NCBI RefSeq assembly: GCF_020229735.1
Contig: NZ_CP083455.1
Coordinates: 2,631,001-2,695,000 of the forward strand
From: Deinococcus taeanensis
GTDB taxonomy: Bacteria > Deinococcota > Deinococci > Deinococcales > Deinococcaceae
Direction: 5' to 3'
DNA: 64,000 nucleotides
Program-made: the position numbers and the translations under genes
Notes under the pieces: generated by a model
Told to the model about the DNA's origin: nothing
What the model saw: only the letters and a program-made list of their open reading frames with translations
Database searches by the model: none
Shown here: in pieces, positions 16,251 to 28,467 of the stretch
Layout: the number at the start of each line of letters is the position of its first letter
How positions within the stretch are numbered: the first letter of the stretch is position 1

Positions 16251-16353
16251 CGCGCGCCTCACCTGAGGGGGCCGCGCGGACTCCCAGACCGAATGACCTG
16301 TGCTGTCATTCCGGGTGCCCAGCATCAAGCGGGCGCCTGCCGGGAGACGAATC
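16251..16353 (+). ncRNA. Structured 5' leader of the que operon (candidate riboswitch)
   Basis: The leader can fold into a three-way junction. P1 is CTCCC (16281-16285)/GGGAG (16342-16346). P2 is GAATGAC (16291-16297)/GTCATTC (16305-16311) with loop CTGTGCT. P3 is a 9-bp stem 16312-16320/16331-16339 with loop AGCATCAAGC. The two loops are complementary: TGCT (16301-16304) with AGCA (16321-16324). The GGGAG strand of P1 is also the queF Shine-Dalgarno, 7 nt before ATG 16354, so P1 would block translation. A GC-rich hairpin (16251-16278) precedes it. It lacks the A-rich tail of preQ1-I riboswitches. A queuosine precursor is the natural ligand guess, but this is inference. Confidence 0.5.
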
Positions 16354-16821
16354 ATGACGAACACGAATGCCGGGGCCGAGTGCGGCCCCCAGAACCCCGG
16401 TTTTGACCGCCGTTACGACGTGCAGGGCCTCGACGCGATTGACGTTGCGGTGCTGGGCACCTTCCCGCACGTCCGCGAGGACGACCCGGTGCGGTACCCG
16501 GGCGAGCCGATGATGATTGAGATCATCACGGATGAGTTCAGCCCGGTGTGCCCCTGGAGCGGCCTGCCGGATTTCGGCCGGCTGGAGATCCGGTACCTGC
16601 CGCGCGAAACCTGCGTGGAACTGAAGAGCCTGAAGTACTACCTCACGAGTTACCGCTTCGTGGGCATCTACCATGAGCATGCAACCCGGCGGGTGCTGGC
16701 GGACCTGGTGAAGCTGCTGGATCCGCTGCGCATGGAGATCCGCTGTGATTACGGCATGCGCGGGGGCCTGAATACGATCTGCACCGTGAAGTACGTGGCG
16801 CCGGATCACCAGGGGGGCTGA
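16354..16821 (+). CDS. queF: NADPH-dependent 7-cyano-7-deazaguanine (preQ0) reductase
   Basis: Reduces the nitrile of preQ0 to the amine preQ1 in queuosine synthesis. It has 155 residues (unimodular QueF). The nucleophile is Cys66 in EFSPVCPWSGLPDFG, with Asp73 nearby; the NADPH motif is ELKSLKYYL (89-97), a variant of the usual ESKSLK. The C-terminal GGLNTICTVKY is also family-like. ATG 16354 is chosen because it has the GGGAG ribosome binding site; the frame is open upstream to GTG 16300, but that part coincides with the leader structure. It is the first gene of the operon, 3 nt before queD. Confidence 0.95.
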   Translation: MTNTNAGAECGPQNPGFDRRYDVQGLDAIDVAVLGTFPHVREDDPVRYPGEPMMIEIITDEFSPVCPWSGLPDFGRLEIRYLPRETCVELKSLKYYLTSYRFVGIYHEHATRRVLADLVKLLDPLRMEIRCDYGMRGGLNTICTVKYVAPDHQGG

Positions 16822-16824
16822 GCG

Positions 16825-17235
16825 GTGCCGTGGCGGTTGACGTCGGAATTCACGTTTGATTCAGCGCACGTGATCACCGGGTACGACGGCCCGTGCGGGC
16901 GCCTGCACGGGCACACGTACCGCGTGCGGATGGACCTGACTAGCGAACGGCTCCGGCCGAGCGCGCACGTGAAGCGCGCCATCATGGTTGCGGATTTCCG
17001 GACGCTGAAGTGGGCGAAAAAGGACGTGGAGGCCGGCGGGCTGGATCACGCGTTCCTGAATGACCTGCCGGACCTCGGCGATGACACGACCGCCGAGGTG
17101 CTGGCCGCGTTCATTCACCGCCGGACGATGGCGCGCGTGCGCGCCGACCTGCCCGACGGGGATGACGGCGCCGACCTGCGGCTGCGCGTGACCGTGTGGG
17201 AAACGCCGGACAGCAGTTGCGAGTACTGGGAGTGA
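16825..17235 (+). CDS. queD: 6-carboxytetrahydropterin synthase
   Basis: Converts dihydroneopterin triphosphate to 6-carboxytetrahydropterin, the second step to preQ0. It has 136 residues. Zinc ligands His15 (DSAHV), His28 and His30 (RLHGHTY) and catalytic Cys24 (GPCGRLHGH) are all present, as are the LDHAFLND and TVWETPDSSCEYW motifs. The start GTG 16825 lies 3 nt after the queF stop. GTP cyclohydrolase (folE), which feeds this step, is not in the window. Confidence 0.94.
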   Translation: MPWRLTSEFTFDSAHVITGYDGPCGRLHGHTYRVRMDLTSERLRPSAHVKRAIMVADFRTLKWAKKDVEAGGLDHAFLNDLPDLGDDTTAEVLAAFIHRRTMARVRADLPDGDDGADLRLRVTVWETPDSSCEYWE

Positions 17236-17239
17236 CGGC

Positions 17240-17932
17240 GTGAAGTACCCGGTGTACGAGCGGTTCTACACCTGGCAGGGCGAGGGCGTGCACCTGGGCC
17301 GCGCGGCGTACTTCATCCGGCTGTACGGGTGCCCGCAGGCGTGCCCGTGGTGTGACAGTGCGGGCACGTGGCACCGTGAGTTCCGCCCGGACGGCGTCAC
17401 CTTGATGGACGAGACAGAACTGGCGGCCGTGGTCGCGGCGGAAAGTCCCGACGGGGCGGTGGTGGTCGTGACGGGCGGCGAACCGATCCTGTTCGACCTG
17501 GCGCCGCTCACGGACGCCCTGCACGCGCTGGGGCGCCGGGTGCACCTGGAGACAAGCGGCATTGCGCCGCTGCGCGGCGCGCTGGACTGGGTGACGCTGT
17601 CACCCAAGCCGTTCGGGCAGGGTCCGGTGCCGGCGGTGGTGGCCCGCGCGGATGAGGTGAAGATCATCGTGCATGACCCGGCTGATATTCAGACCGGGCT
17701 GGACACGCTGGGCGGCCTGAGGGACGACGCGGTGATCTGGCTGCATCCCGAGTGGAGCCGGGCGCGTGAACGGGACCTGACCGTGCTGAACGCCATCACG
17801 CAGGCGGTGAAGGACAGCCCGCGCCTGCGGGCCGGGTACCAGATGCACAAGCTGTACCGGGCCGACGACCTGGACGCGCATAGCGACAAACGCCTGATTC
17901 CGCTGGGCGGCAACCCGGACCTGGGCTACTGA
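17240..17932 (+). CDS. queE: 7-carboxy-7-deazaguanine synthase
   Basis: Radical-SAM enzyme that contracts the ring of carboxytetrahydropterin to 7-carboxy-7-deazaguanine. It has 230 residues. The cluster motif is Cys31-x3-Cys35-x2-Cys38 (GCPQACPWCDS), the GGEP motif appears as VTGGEPILFDLAP, and LETSGIAPLRG and SPKPFG follow. The N-terminal YERFYTWQGEGVHLGR is typical of QueE. The start is GTG 17240, four bases after the queD stop. It needs SAM and Mg2+. Confidence 0.94.
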   Translation: MKYPVYERFYTWQGEGVHLGRAAYFIRLYGCPQACPWCDSAGTWHREFRPDGVTLMDETELAAVVAAESPDGAVVVVTGGEPILFDLAPLTDALHALGRRVHLETSGIAPLRGALDWVTLSPKPFGQGPVPAVVARADEVKIIVHDPADIQTGLDTLGGLRDDAVIWLHPEWSRARERDLTVLNAITQAVKDSPRLRAGYQMHKLYRADDLDAHSDKRLIPLGGNPDLGY

Positions 17933-17986
17933 CCGGGCGGTGCAGGGAATAAGGTGTTTCTCTTGCAGGATACGGAGAGCAGGAAT

Positions 17987-18691
17987 ATGACTGAACAGAG
18001 TTCGAAACGCGCAGTGGTGCTGCTGTCCGGAGGACTGGATTCCAGCACGGTGCTGGGACTGGCCACCCGGGACGGGTACGTGTGCACGGCGCTGTCGTTC
18101 CGGTACGGGCAGCGGCACACCGTGGAACTGGAGCGCGCGGCAACGGTGGCGGCGCATTTCGGCGCGCTTCACCAGGTGATTGACATCAACATCGGCTCGT
18201 TCGGTGGGAGCGCCCTGACGGACGATCGTGTCGCCGTGCCGACAGACGGAACCCAGGCAGGGGTGATTCCGCCCACCTACGTGCCGGGCCGGAACACGGT
18301 GTTCATCGCGGTGGGTCTCAGTCTGGCCGAGGCGATCGACGCCGAGCGGGTATTCCTGGGGATCAACGCGGTGGATTACAGCGGATACCCGGACTGCCGT
18401 CCGGAGTACCTGGAGGCCTTCCAGCGCCTGGCGGATCTGGCGACGAAAGCGGGCCTGGAGGGACGGGGGGCGGTGCTGACAGCGCCCCTGGCGGCAATGA
18501 CGAAGGTGGACATCGTGCGGACGGCGCTGGAGGTGGGCGTGCCTATCGGCGTGACGTGGAGCTGCTACCAGGGCGGCGAGACCCCGTGCGGAGTGTGCGA
18601 TTCGTGCCGCATCCGGGATAAGGCGCTGATCGAGGCGGGTCACCCGGAGCTGGCGACGCCCCACGCGCAGGCCCAGCTTGGCGCGCAGTAA
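17987..18691 (+). CDS. queC: 7-cyano-7-deazaguanine (preQ0) synthase
   Basis: ATP-dependent conversion of 7-carboxy-7-deazaguanine to preQ0. It has 234 residues. The PP-loop is [13 protein letters not shown] (12-24); [19 protein letters not shown] and [17 protein letters not shown] follow. The zinc site is complete: Cys193, Cys201, Cys204 and Cys207 ([17 protein letters not shown]). The start ATG 17987 has a GGAGAGCAGG ribosome binding site. It is the last gene of the que operon and is followed by a strong terminator. Confidence 0.95.
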   Translation: MTEQSSKRAVVLLSGGLDSSTVLGLATRDGYVCTALSFRYGQRHTVELERAATVAAHFGALHQVIDINIGSFGGSALTDDRVAVPTDGTQAGVIPPTYVPGRNTVFIAVGLSLAEAIDAERVFLGINAVDYSGYPDCRPEYLEAFQRLADLATKAGLEGRGAVLTAPLAAMTKVDIVRTALEVGVPIGVTWSCYQGGETPCGVCDSCRIRDKALIEAGHPELATPHAQAQLGAQ

Positions 18692-18703
18692 AGGAGAAAC
18701 GAC

Positions 18704-18734
18704 GGGGGGACGGGCCGGCTCGGCCCGTCCCCCC
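18704..18734. terminator. 13-bp GC-rich hairpin between convergent queC and tkt
   Basis: GGGGGGACGGGCC (18704-18716) pairs perfectly with 18722-18734 around a 5-nt loop. It serves as a bidirectional transcription barrier between queC (plus) and transketolase (minus). The T-tract is weak on both sides. Confidence 0.65.
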
Positions 18735-18747
18735 TCTCGCGCCGGAA

Positions 18748-20727
<1,980 letters not shown>

Positions 20728-20755
20728 AACACTCATCCTAACCCGAGAAGAGTAT

Positions 20756-20770
20756 GTGTACCATGTACAC
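20756..20770. promoter_or_regulatory. Palindrome GTGTAC-N3-GTACAC upstream of tkt
   Basis: GTGTAC (20756-20761), CAT, GTACAC (20765-20770), a perfect dyad about 29 bp before the tkt start codon. The position in the promoter region suggests an operator, possibly for a GntR- or other HTH-family regulator. No matching regulator gene is nearby. Confidence 0.4.
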
Positions 20771-20824
20771 TTTTATGTGCCCTCTAGATGGTGCGTCCCA
20801 GGACCACTGCGGCAGGAGCAGGTC

Positions 20825-20850
20825 ATAAAAAGCGCCCCCGGGTGGGGGCG
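20825..20850 (-). terminator. Rho-independent terminator, minus strand
   Basis: On the minus strand the stem CGCCCCC-ACCC-GGGGGCG (20850-20833) is followed by CTTTTTATG. It would stop minus-strand transcription arriving from the right before it reaches the tkt promoter. The nearest supported minus-strand gene on that side is the MFS transporter, 1.1 kb away. Confidence 0.65.
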
Positions 20851-20869
20851 GGTATAGCGGGGGTGACCA

Positions 20870-21959
20870 GCAGGTCCGGGCTGGGGTTCAGGCGCACCAA
20901 CGTCGCCTCCATTCCGGTGTCAGCAGAATACGCTGAAAGCAGAATTACTGCAAGCTCTTTCGTGAATCTCCTCTGAGCCTGCCCACATTCTTTTCTTCAC
21001 ACGCTCTTGACTTTCGCGTATCCGGAGCCCTCCCCGGCCAGCACGACTGACCACAGCAGGCCGGCCACGCGACCTGCATGCACTAACTCACACGCCACCG
21101 GCCCGGCGCCCCAGCCGCACCACTGACGCGTCAGCCCTCACCCGCCTGCCCACCAGCGGTAGAGGTAAGCACTGGACCTACCGCCCTGGGCGGCTCCGGA
21201 AAGAGACACAAGCCACCCGGCTTGCCGCAGAGCAGTGCAGCACGGTGATCGCCACCGCCCGACTGGGCCCGTTCAGGGAAGTGGTCCTGGACGCCCTGAG
21301 GCTGGACGTGACCAGCGACCCCACCGCTGTATCGTCCTGGGCCTCGCCCTGCCTGCCGGGGTGCCCGGCGGCCACCGGCGTGTGCTGGGCGTGACCCGCC
21401 AGGCGTCCAGCGAGCAGCTGACCTTCGGCAATCGGCTTCCGCAATGCCAGGCAGTCCTGGCGCGCGCACCTTACCCTGAGGACCTTCAACCCCCGGCCAA
21501 ACCGCTTCAGGAACGGCTTTTCCTGGCAGGCCACGCGCCCGGTCTGCTCGCCCCGGACACGCCGGACCGGTCTTACCACGCCCGGTACGCCCAGGATGAG
21601 ACCGGGGTGCACGGTCAGCCACGCAACCCTACCGCCACGCCCGCCCCCACGACCCGCGACGGCCTGATGCGCCAGGACACCGCCTTCGTCACGCGGCGGC
21701 GCGGCGAGATGATGGCCAGCAAACACAAGGTCACGCCCCCCGGCCACCGCAGCGCGGGCGTCCTGACCTCCCATCTGCGGCCCCACACATGCCTGAACCG
21801 GTTTCCAGGAACACACCCTGCCGGCTCCGGCGGCACCCTCCTGAACCTCGCCATGCTGCGGGTGATCACCCGCCTGGGCCACCGCGCTGAGCGCCTCTGG
21901 CGCACCTGCGCAAAGCTTCTGTCAGGCCCGGCGCCTGAGGCACTCACCGGTTCGCAGGG
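20870..21959. other. 1.1-kb stretch without a supported gene; possible decayed coding DNA
   Basis: Long open frames exist on both strands, but their amino-acid composition (Gly/Arg/Pro rich) is that of chance frames in GC-rich DNA. A short plus-strand stretch around 21160-21380 (GKHWTYRPGRLRKETQATRL..., LGPFREVVLDALRLDVTSDP) reads more like protein, but is bounded by stops on both sides; later pieces in other frames could belong to the same broken gene. No family is recognised. The terminator at 20825-20850 is consistent with a former minus-strand gene or with transcription through the MFS gene. Confidence 0.4.
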
Positions 21960-23144
21960 TCAGGCCTGGTCCCGCTGACCCAGCGCGAGCAGGGCGCCGA
22001 GCAGCAGCACCGCCGCGCTGACCCCCAGGCCCAGGCGCAGTCCCCCGGCCCGGTCGGCCAGCAGGCCCGTCAGGAGCGGCCCGGCCACCTGCCCGGCGGC
22101 GAACACCACCGTGAATGCCGCGATGCCGCGCGCCCAGGCGTGCTCCGGCAGCGCGCGGCGCGTGATCAGGGTGGTGAACGCCACCACGGCCAGGAAACTG
22201 CCGCCAAACAACAGGCCGGAGAGCAGCAGCGCCCCCGGGTGGGTGCTGAACAGGGGCAGGGCCGCGCCGAGCGCCAGAGTGAGCAGCTGCGCACCCATTG
22301 CGCGGGCCCCGGAGGCACGGGCCGTCAGGGGCGCCCACACGAACGGGTGCGCGATCACACACGCGCCCAGCAGCGCCCAGAACGGCGTGATCAGGTGCGG
22401 CGCCCCCACCTGCCTCAGAAACGCGACGATGAAGGTCATGTACGCGATGTACCCCACTCCAAAACACGCGTAGGCCGCAAGTGACCAGCCCAGCGGCCGC
22501 AGTGGGGCGCGCTGCTGTCCCCAGGCTGGGGGTGCAGGCCGGTCCGGAAGCCGGCGCACGGCCGGCGCAACGAGCGTCACACAGGCCAGGGACGCGGCGC
22601 CCAGAGCCACCCACGCGGCGCGCCACCCACTTGTGAGCAGCGGCGGGAGCAGCAGGGCCGACAGCAGGATACCCACCCCGGCCCCGCCGTAGAAGACCCC
22701 CAGCAGCAGGGGCGTCCGGGCCGGCGCGCTGCGGGTCGCCAGGACGGCCAGTGCGCCGCCGCTCACGAACACCAGCGCTCCCCCGATCCCGGCCAGCAGC
22801 CGGAGCGTGAGCAGCGGCACGGCTGCGCCGCTCAGGGCGCAGCCCAGCAGCGCCAGCGCCGTGAACAGCATGCCGCCCAGAAATGTGTGGTGCAGTCCCG
22901 CGAGGCGGATCAGGGGGGTGGCCCCCAGCGCGCCCAGGAGGTACCCCAGGGCGTTCGCGGCGTTCATGGCGCCTGACAGGGTGAAACTCCAGCCCAGGTC
23001 CGCGCGCATGGCCGGCAGCAGCAGCGCGTACGCGAAGCGCGCGAAACCCAGGGCCACGGCGCCGCCCAGCGAGAGGCGCAGCATGTCCAGCAGCGCAGCC
23101 CCGCCCGGGGCAAAGGCCGGTCCGCCAGGCGCGGCGCGCGGCAC
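21960..23144 (-). CDS. MFS transporter, YbfB/YjiJ-like
   Basis: Twelve-helix inner-membrane transporter of 394 residues. The YbfB-like opening LSLGGAVALGFARFAYALLLPAMRADLGWS is clear, with NAANALGYLLGALGATPLIR as the loop 2-3 region and a second half beginning at PLGWSLAAYACFGVGYIAYMTFIV. The substrate is unknown. The start GTG 23144 lies two bases after the stop of the TPR gene, so it is probably translationally coupled; ATG 23084 is an alternative that would drop the first 20 residues. Confidence 0.88.
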   Translation of the reverse strand: MPRAAPGGPAFAPGGAALLDMLRLSLGGAVALGFARFAYALLLPAMRADLGWSFTLSGAMNAANALGYLLGALGATPLIRLAGLHHTFLGGMLFTALALLGCALSGAAVPLLTLRLLAGIGGALVFVSGGALAVLATRSAPARTPLLLGVFYGGAGVGILLSALLLPPLLTSGWRAAWVALGAASLACVTLVAPAVRRLPDRPAPPAWGQQRAPLRPLGWSLAAYACFGVGYIAYMTFIVAFLRQVGAPHLITPFWALLGACVIAHPFVWAPLTARASGARAMGAQLLTLALGAALPLFSTHPGALLLSGLLFGGSFLAVVAFTTLITRRALPEHAWARGIAAFTVVFAAGQVAGPLLTGLLADRAGGLRLGLGVSAAVLLLGALLALGQRDQA

Positions 23145-23146
23145 GG

Positions 23147-24571
23147 TCAGTTCAGCATGCGGCCGCCGGTGCCGCCCTGCTGTTCGAGCAGCGCTTCGGC
23201 CTTGCGCAGGTGTTCCTGAAGGGTCACGTACCAGTCGTCGCTTTCCGGGGTGTGGGCCAGGGCCTGCTGCGCGTGCGCGTACGCCGCGGCGGGGTTCGGG
23301 AAACCCTGCTGGGCCATCACGTCTGCGGCCATCTGGTGGGCCGTGATCCAGTCGCGGCTGTCGGGCGCCGCTTCGCGGATCACGCGTTCATAGTGCTCCA
23401 GCGCCTCATCCATCTGGAAGTAATCGAGCGCGACGCTGCCCAGCACCAGACTGGCGGGAATCACGGCGCCCTGCGCGAGCGCCTGCTCGGCCTCCAGCTG
23501 CGCTTCCTGCAGGCGGCCCAGTCGGTAGTCGCATTCGGCGACGTCGGCCAGGACTTCCGGCAGGTAGGGGTACTCCGCTTCATTCAGGACCGCCTCGAGT
23601 TTCTCGCGGGCTTCCAGGGGCCGGTCGAGGTCCAGCAGGGCCACGCCCAGTTCGTGATTGGCGTACGGCCGGTCGCCGTCGGTGGCCAGGGCAAGCGCCT
23701 GCTCGAAGGCCGCCAGGGCCTGCTCGGATTGTCCCAGGTGCGTCAGGACCTGCCCGAGCACCAGGGCCACGCCGTAACTGGGGTCACCGTGCTGCGCTTC
23801 GAGCCGCGCGGCCTCGCGGATCATGTCGTGCGCGCCTTCGGGCTGGCCGAGGTTCAGCAGCGCCTGAGCGCGCAGGTAGTGCCAGGTGGCGAGGTTCAGG
23901 CCCTGTTCCTCGGCGTCCTGCGGGCCGGGGCGCGCGGCGTACAGGGGCCGCGCCTGGTCCAGGGCGTTCTTCGCGGCGTCCGGCTGGCCCAGCTGCAGCA
24001 GCAGCGCCGCCTGTTCCTGGAGCATCACGGCGCGGTTCAGTCCGCTCGTCAGGTGCGCCGCTTCAGCGTACAGGCTGGCGGCCTCGGCGCTCTGGCCCAG
24101 CTGTTCATGCGCGTCGGCCTCCCAGGAACGCAGGCGCCAGCGCAGGTGCAGCGGCAGGTCCGTGCTGGGCAGAGCAATCTCCAGGGCCGCCTGGGGCTGC
24201 TCCGCGAGGGTCAGGGCGCACAGGGCGTGAAAGCGCGCCAGGGGGTCCTGGGCCTCCCGGGCGGTCTGTGGCGGGGGGGCGGCGTCGGGGCCGCGGGTGC
24301 GGGCGTCGAGTTCAGCGCTCAGCGCCTGATAGAGCGGGGTGTCGCGCAGGGCGGGATGGAGGGTGCGGGCCTCGCGCAGACAGGTGCCCAGTTCGGTGGT
24401 GGCGGCGTCGCCGTACAGGGCGTGCATGCTGCCCAGCAGCAGGGCCAGGCGGGCTCGTTCAGGGGTGCGGGCTTCGCGCGTGGCGGCGTCCATCACGCCG
24501 AACGCCAGGTCGTAGTCGCCTCCGGCGAGCGCCTCGCACACTTGCTGCCAGGTGGTGGCCACGTCAATCAT
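23147..24571 (-). CDS. Tetratricopeptide-repeat protein
   Basis: Cytosolic 474-residue protein made almost wholly of helical TPR-like pairs. Good repeats include [78 protein letters not shown] and [15 protein letters not shown]. There is no catalytic motif; the likely role is as a protein-interaction scaffold. It is the first gene of a two-gene minus-strand unit with the MFS transporter. ATG 24571 is preceded by GGGG only. Confidence 0.85.
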   Translation of the reverse strand: MIDVATTWQQVCEALAGGDYDLAFGVMDAATREARTPERARLALLLGSMHALYGDAATTELGTCLREARTLHPALRDTPLYQALSAELDARTRGPDAAPPPQTAREAQDPLARFHALCALTLAEQPQAALEIALPSTDLPLHLRWRLRSWEADAHEQLGQSAEAASLYAEAAHLTSGLNRAVMLQEQAALLLQLGQPDAAKNALDQARPLYAARPGPQDAEEQGLNLATWHYLRAQALLNLGQPEGAHDMIREAARLEAQHGDPSYGVALVLGQVLTHLGQSEQALAAFEQALALATDGDRPYANHELGVALLDLDRPLEAREKLEAVLNEAEYPYLPEVLADVAECDYRLGRLQEAQLEAEQALAQGAVIPASLVLGSVALDYFQMDEALEHYERVIREAAPDSRDWITAHQMAADVMAQQGFPNPAAAYAHAQQALAHTPESDDWYVTLQEHLRKAEALLEQQGGTGGRMLN

Positions 24572-24832
24572 TCCCCGTCAGGATACGGCACGGGCGGGTG
24601 CATCCTTTGTTGCTGGCGGGCCGCGCGGCTGTGCGGTGGGCTGCGGCGGTGAGGGTGAGGAGGCGGGAAGGGGGTCTTCGCGGCGCGGGTCTTCGGCGGT
24701 GAGTCCTGCCGGATCTCCGTCCTGCGGTCTGCTGCTGGGTGGAATTCTGCTGAGAAAAGGGTGCGCCAGCGGCGGTCAGGGAAAGTTGCCGAACGCTAAA
24801 GCGCAGGTGTAAGGCGGGACAATTTCATACAC

Positions 24833-24853
24833 CTTGAGTCTGGTACACTCAAC
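24833..24853 (+). promoter_or_regulatory. HAIR-like operator (HspR site) overlapping the ftsH promoter
   Basis: CTTGAGT (24833-24839), N7, ACTCAAC (24847-24853), matching 13 of 14 defined bases of the HspR-associated inverted repeat CTTGAGT-N7-ACTCAAG known from Streptomyces and Deinococcus heat-shock genes. A TACACT -10-like hexamer with an upstream TG (24841-24849) lies inside it, so a bound repressor would block RNA polymerase. The resulting leader to TTG 24912 would be about 55 nt. Confidence 0.65.
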
Positions 24854-24911
24854 TTCAGCGGGGCGAGGTGCGCCCCACTTCACCTCTTTCACCCCCTCCG
24901 GAGGACTGTTC

Positions 24912-26777
<1,866 letters not shown>

Positions 26778-26799
26778 TCCCCGCCCCTGTCTCATCCCG

Positions 26800-26823
26800 C
26801 CCCCGCCCTGTGCGGGGGTGTTC
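26800..26823 (+). terminator. Terminator-like hairpin after ftsH
   Basis: CCCCCGC (26800-26806) pairs with GCGGGGG (26812-26818), followed by TGTTCG. The T-run is short, so termination may be partial. Confidence 0.5.
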
Positions 26824-26925
26824 GCATTCCTCCGGAACGGGCTGGCTCCCGGCTGGTCCACACCGAACGGTGGCCCGGGCATCTTCGCCGCGGGCCACCC
26901 CTGCTCCGGCCGAACCTGTCCGGGT

Positions 26926-27567
26926 TTACTTGAGGCTGATGTGCACCTCGTTGCCGTGCTGGTCTTCCGCGTCGATCAGCGGGCCCGGGTAGGGTGTCGC
27001 TTCGATCAGCAGGCGCAGGGCGTCGAGGGTGAACCCGGCGCTTTCCAGCGCGGCCTGCCCATGCGGGGGAATCAGGCGGTCCAGGTGCGCGGCCAGGCTC
27101 ACGGGGATGTTCGCGTTGTACTCGTCACCGTGCTGGGACTCCACCTGAATGCGCAGGATGCGAGGGCCGGGAGGCGCGTGGGGGTGGCCGTGCAGGTCAC
27201 GGTCCATCTGCGAGGTGATGTTCTCGACCATATCGTCAATTCCTCCGGTGAGGCGGTCCACAAGGCCTTCCACAACGCCTTCCAGGCCACGGACGCGCTG
27301 GCCGCCCACCATGATGTGAGGACGTCTGGGCAGCGGAGGGGCGGGCGGGATGGGCACCGCGGCACGCAGGCCGCGCAGCAGCATCAGGTGCTCGGCCACC
27401 TGCGCGCTGTCCAGTTCGTCGCGGGCCAGCAGCGCGGAGATCAGTTCGCGGTCGCTGTCGGTCAGGGCCAGTTTGGGGCTCAGCGCGGCCAGCAGCGGTC
27501 CGGCGTCCTCCAGGGTGAGTTTCTCGCTGCGAATCAGGTCCAGGATGCGGCGGATCTTCTCTTTCAT
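26926..27567 (-). CDS. SHOCT-like domain protein, second gene of a two-gene operon
   Basis: 213 residues, soluble. The N-terminus MKEKIRRILDLIRSEKLTLEDAGPLLAAL is a SHOCT/YvlB-type short helix pair, and a second similar pair follows (LTDSDRELISALLARDELDSAQVAEHL). A proline-rich linker (72-85) leads to a helical middle and a C-terminal alpha/beta domain with RILRIQVESQHGDEYNANIPVS and the similar IDAEDQHGNEVHISLK end. The ATG overlaps the upstream stop (ATGA), so it is coupled to the VNGGNL-repeat gene. Function unknown; in Bacillus, YvlB-type genes belong to envelope-stress operons. Confidence 0.75.
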   Translation of the reverse strand: MKEKIRRILDLIRSEKLTLEDAGPLLAALSPKLALTDSDRELISALLARDELDSAQVAEHLMLLRGLRAAVPIPPAPPLPRRPHIMVGGQRVRGLEGVVEGLVDRLTGGIDDMVENITSQMDRDLHGHPHAPPGPRILRIQVESQHGDEYNANIPVSLAAHLDRLIPPHGQAALESAGFTLDALRLLIEATPYPGPLIDAEDQHGNEVHISLK

Positions 27568-28448
27568 GCGGTCACGACCTTCAGGCCGCCGGCAGTCACG
27601 CGGCAGTGCAGGTGGGCGTCACCGTGGCCGAGCTGCCCGGCGTGACGGGTGGTGATGAAGCCGCCGCTCCTGCGGGTGGGGAAGTCGGCCTTGAAGGACC
27701 CCATGGTGAGTTCAGCGTCCACGCGCACGCTGCTGTCCGGGTGCAGGAGCAGCCTGGCGTTCCCGGCATTCACCTCAACGCGGTGGTCGCCGCCGGTCAG
27801 CAGACCGGCCCACTTCAGGTTGCCGCCGTTCACGCTGGCGTTCAGGGTGTGCGCGCCGGTCAGGGAGAGGTTCCCGCCGTTCACGGTGACGGTGCTGGGG
27901 CCACTCATTTCGGCCGCGGTGAGGTTCCCGCCGTTCACGTCGGCGTGCAGGCTGCTGGCGCGGCCCATGCGGACGTTCCCGCCGTTCACCTGGGTGTGCA
28001 GTCCGCCGGCCAGGTCGGGCAGCACGAGGTTGCCGCCGTCCACCTCGGCGCGCACGTGGTTGGGGGCCAGCGGCACGGTCAGGATGGCCTTGAGGGTGTT
28101 GCAGCCCGCGCCCGGCTGCTGCGGCAGGAGACTGACGCGCCAGCCCTGTGGGGTGTGCTCCAGGAGAATCCGGCCGTCCTCACTGGCTGCCAGGTGCGGC
28201 GCGGGCACGCTGGGGTCGTGCAGCACGGTGAGGCTGTACCCCTTGACCTGCAGAAGCAGGTCGCGCTGCGGGTCGGCGGGGGCGGCTGTGGGGACCAGGG
28301 GGGCGGCCGGTTGGGGCTGGGGCGGCGTGGGGAACGGCTCCGACGTGTCTTCCAGCAGGGTGTGGGCTTCCTCGGGGGTGAGTTTGCCTTCGGCCACCAG
28401 ACGTTGAACGTGGCTACGAAACTCGCTTTCGGGGTGCTGTTCATTCAT
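27564..28448 (-). CDS. SHOCT-like plus DUF4097-type beta-repeat protein
   Basis: 294 residues. Residues 8-34 (SEFRSHVQRLVAEGKLTPEE...) are a SHOCT-like helix pair; a proline-rich linker (35-60) follows. Residues 130-235 contain six repeats with the core V(N/D)GGN(L/V): at about 136, 154, 171, 189, 206 and 226, spaced 17-20 residues, the last degraded to VNAGNA. This regular spacing predicts a right-handed beta-helix of the DUF4097 (YvlB) type. No signal peptide is seen. The start ATG 28448 has a GGAG ribosome binding site and a good promoter (28468-28496). Confidence 0.8.
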   Translation of the reverse strand: MNEQHPESEFRSHVQRLVAEGKLTPEEAHTLLEDTSEPFPTPPQPQPAAPLVPTAAPADPQRDLLLQVKGYSLTVLHDPSVPAPHLAASEDGRILLEHTPQGWRVSLLPQQPGAGCNTLKAILTVPLAPNHVRAEVDGGNLVLPDLAGGLHTQVNGGNVRMGRASSLHADVNGGNLTAAEMSGPSTVTVNGGNLSLTGAHTLNASVNGGNLKWAGLLTGGDHRVEVNAGNARLLLHPDSSVRVDAELTMGSFKADFPTRRSGGFITTRHAGQLGHGDAHLHCRVTAGGLKVVTA

Positions 28449-28467
28449 GCTCGTCTCCTTTGCCACC

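Noticed and set aside
16300..16353. Earlier GTG start for queF
   Set aside because: It has no ribosome binding site, adds residues not typical of QueF, and lies in the base-paired leader; ATG 16354 has GGGAG at the right distance.
21235..21978. 247-codon plus-strand open frame
   Set aside because: Composition is not protein-like along its length, and it runs into the 3' end of the MFS gene on the other strand.
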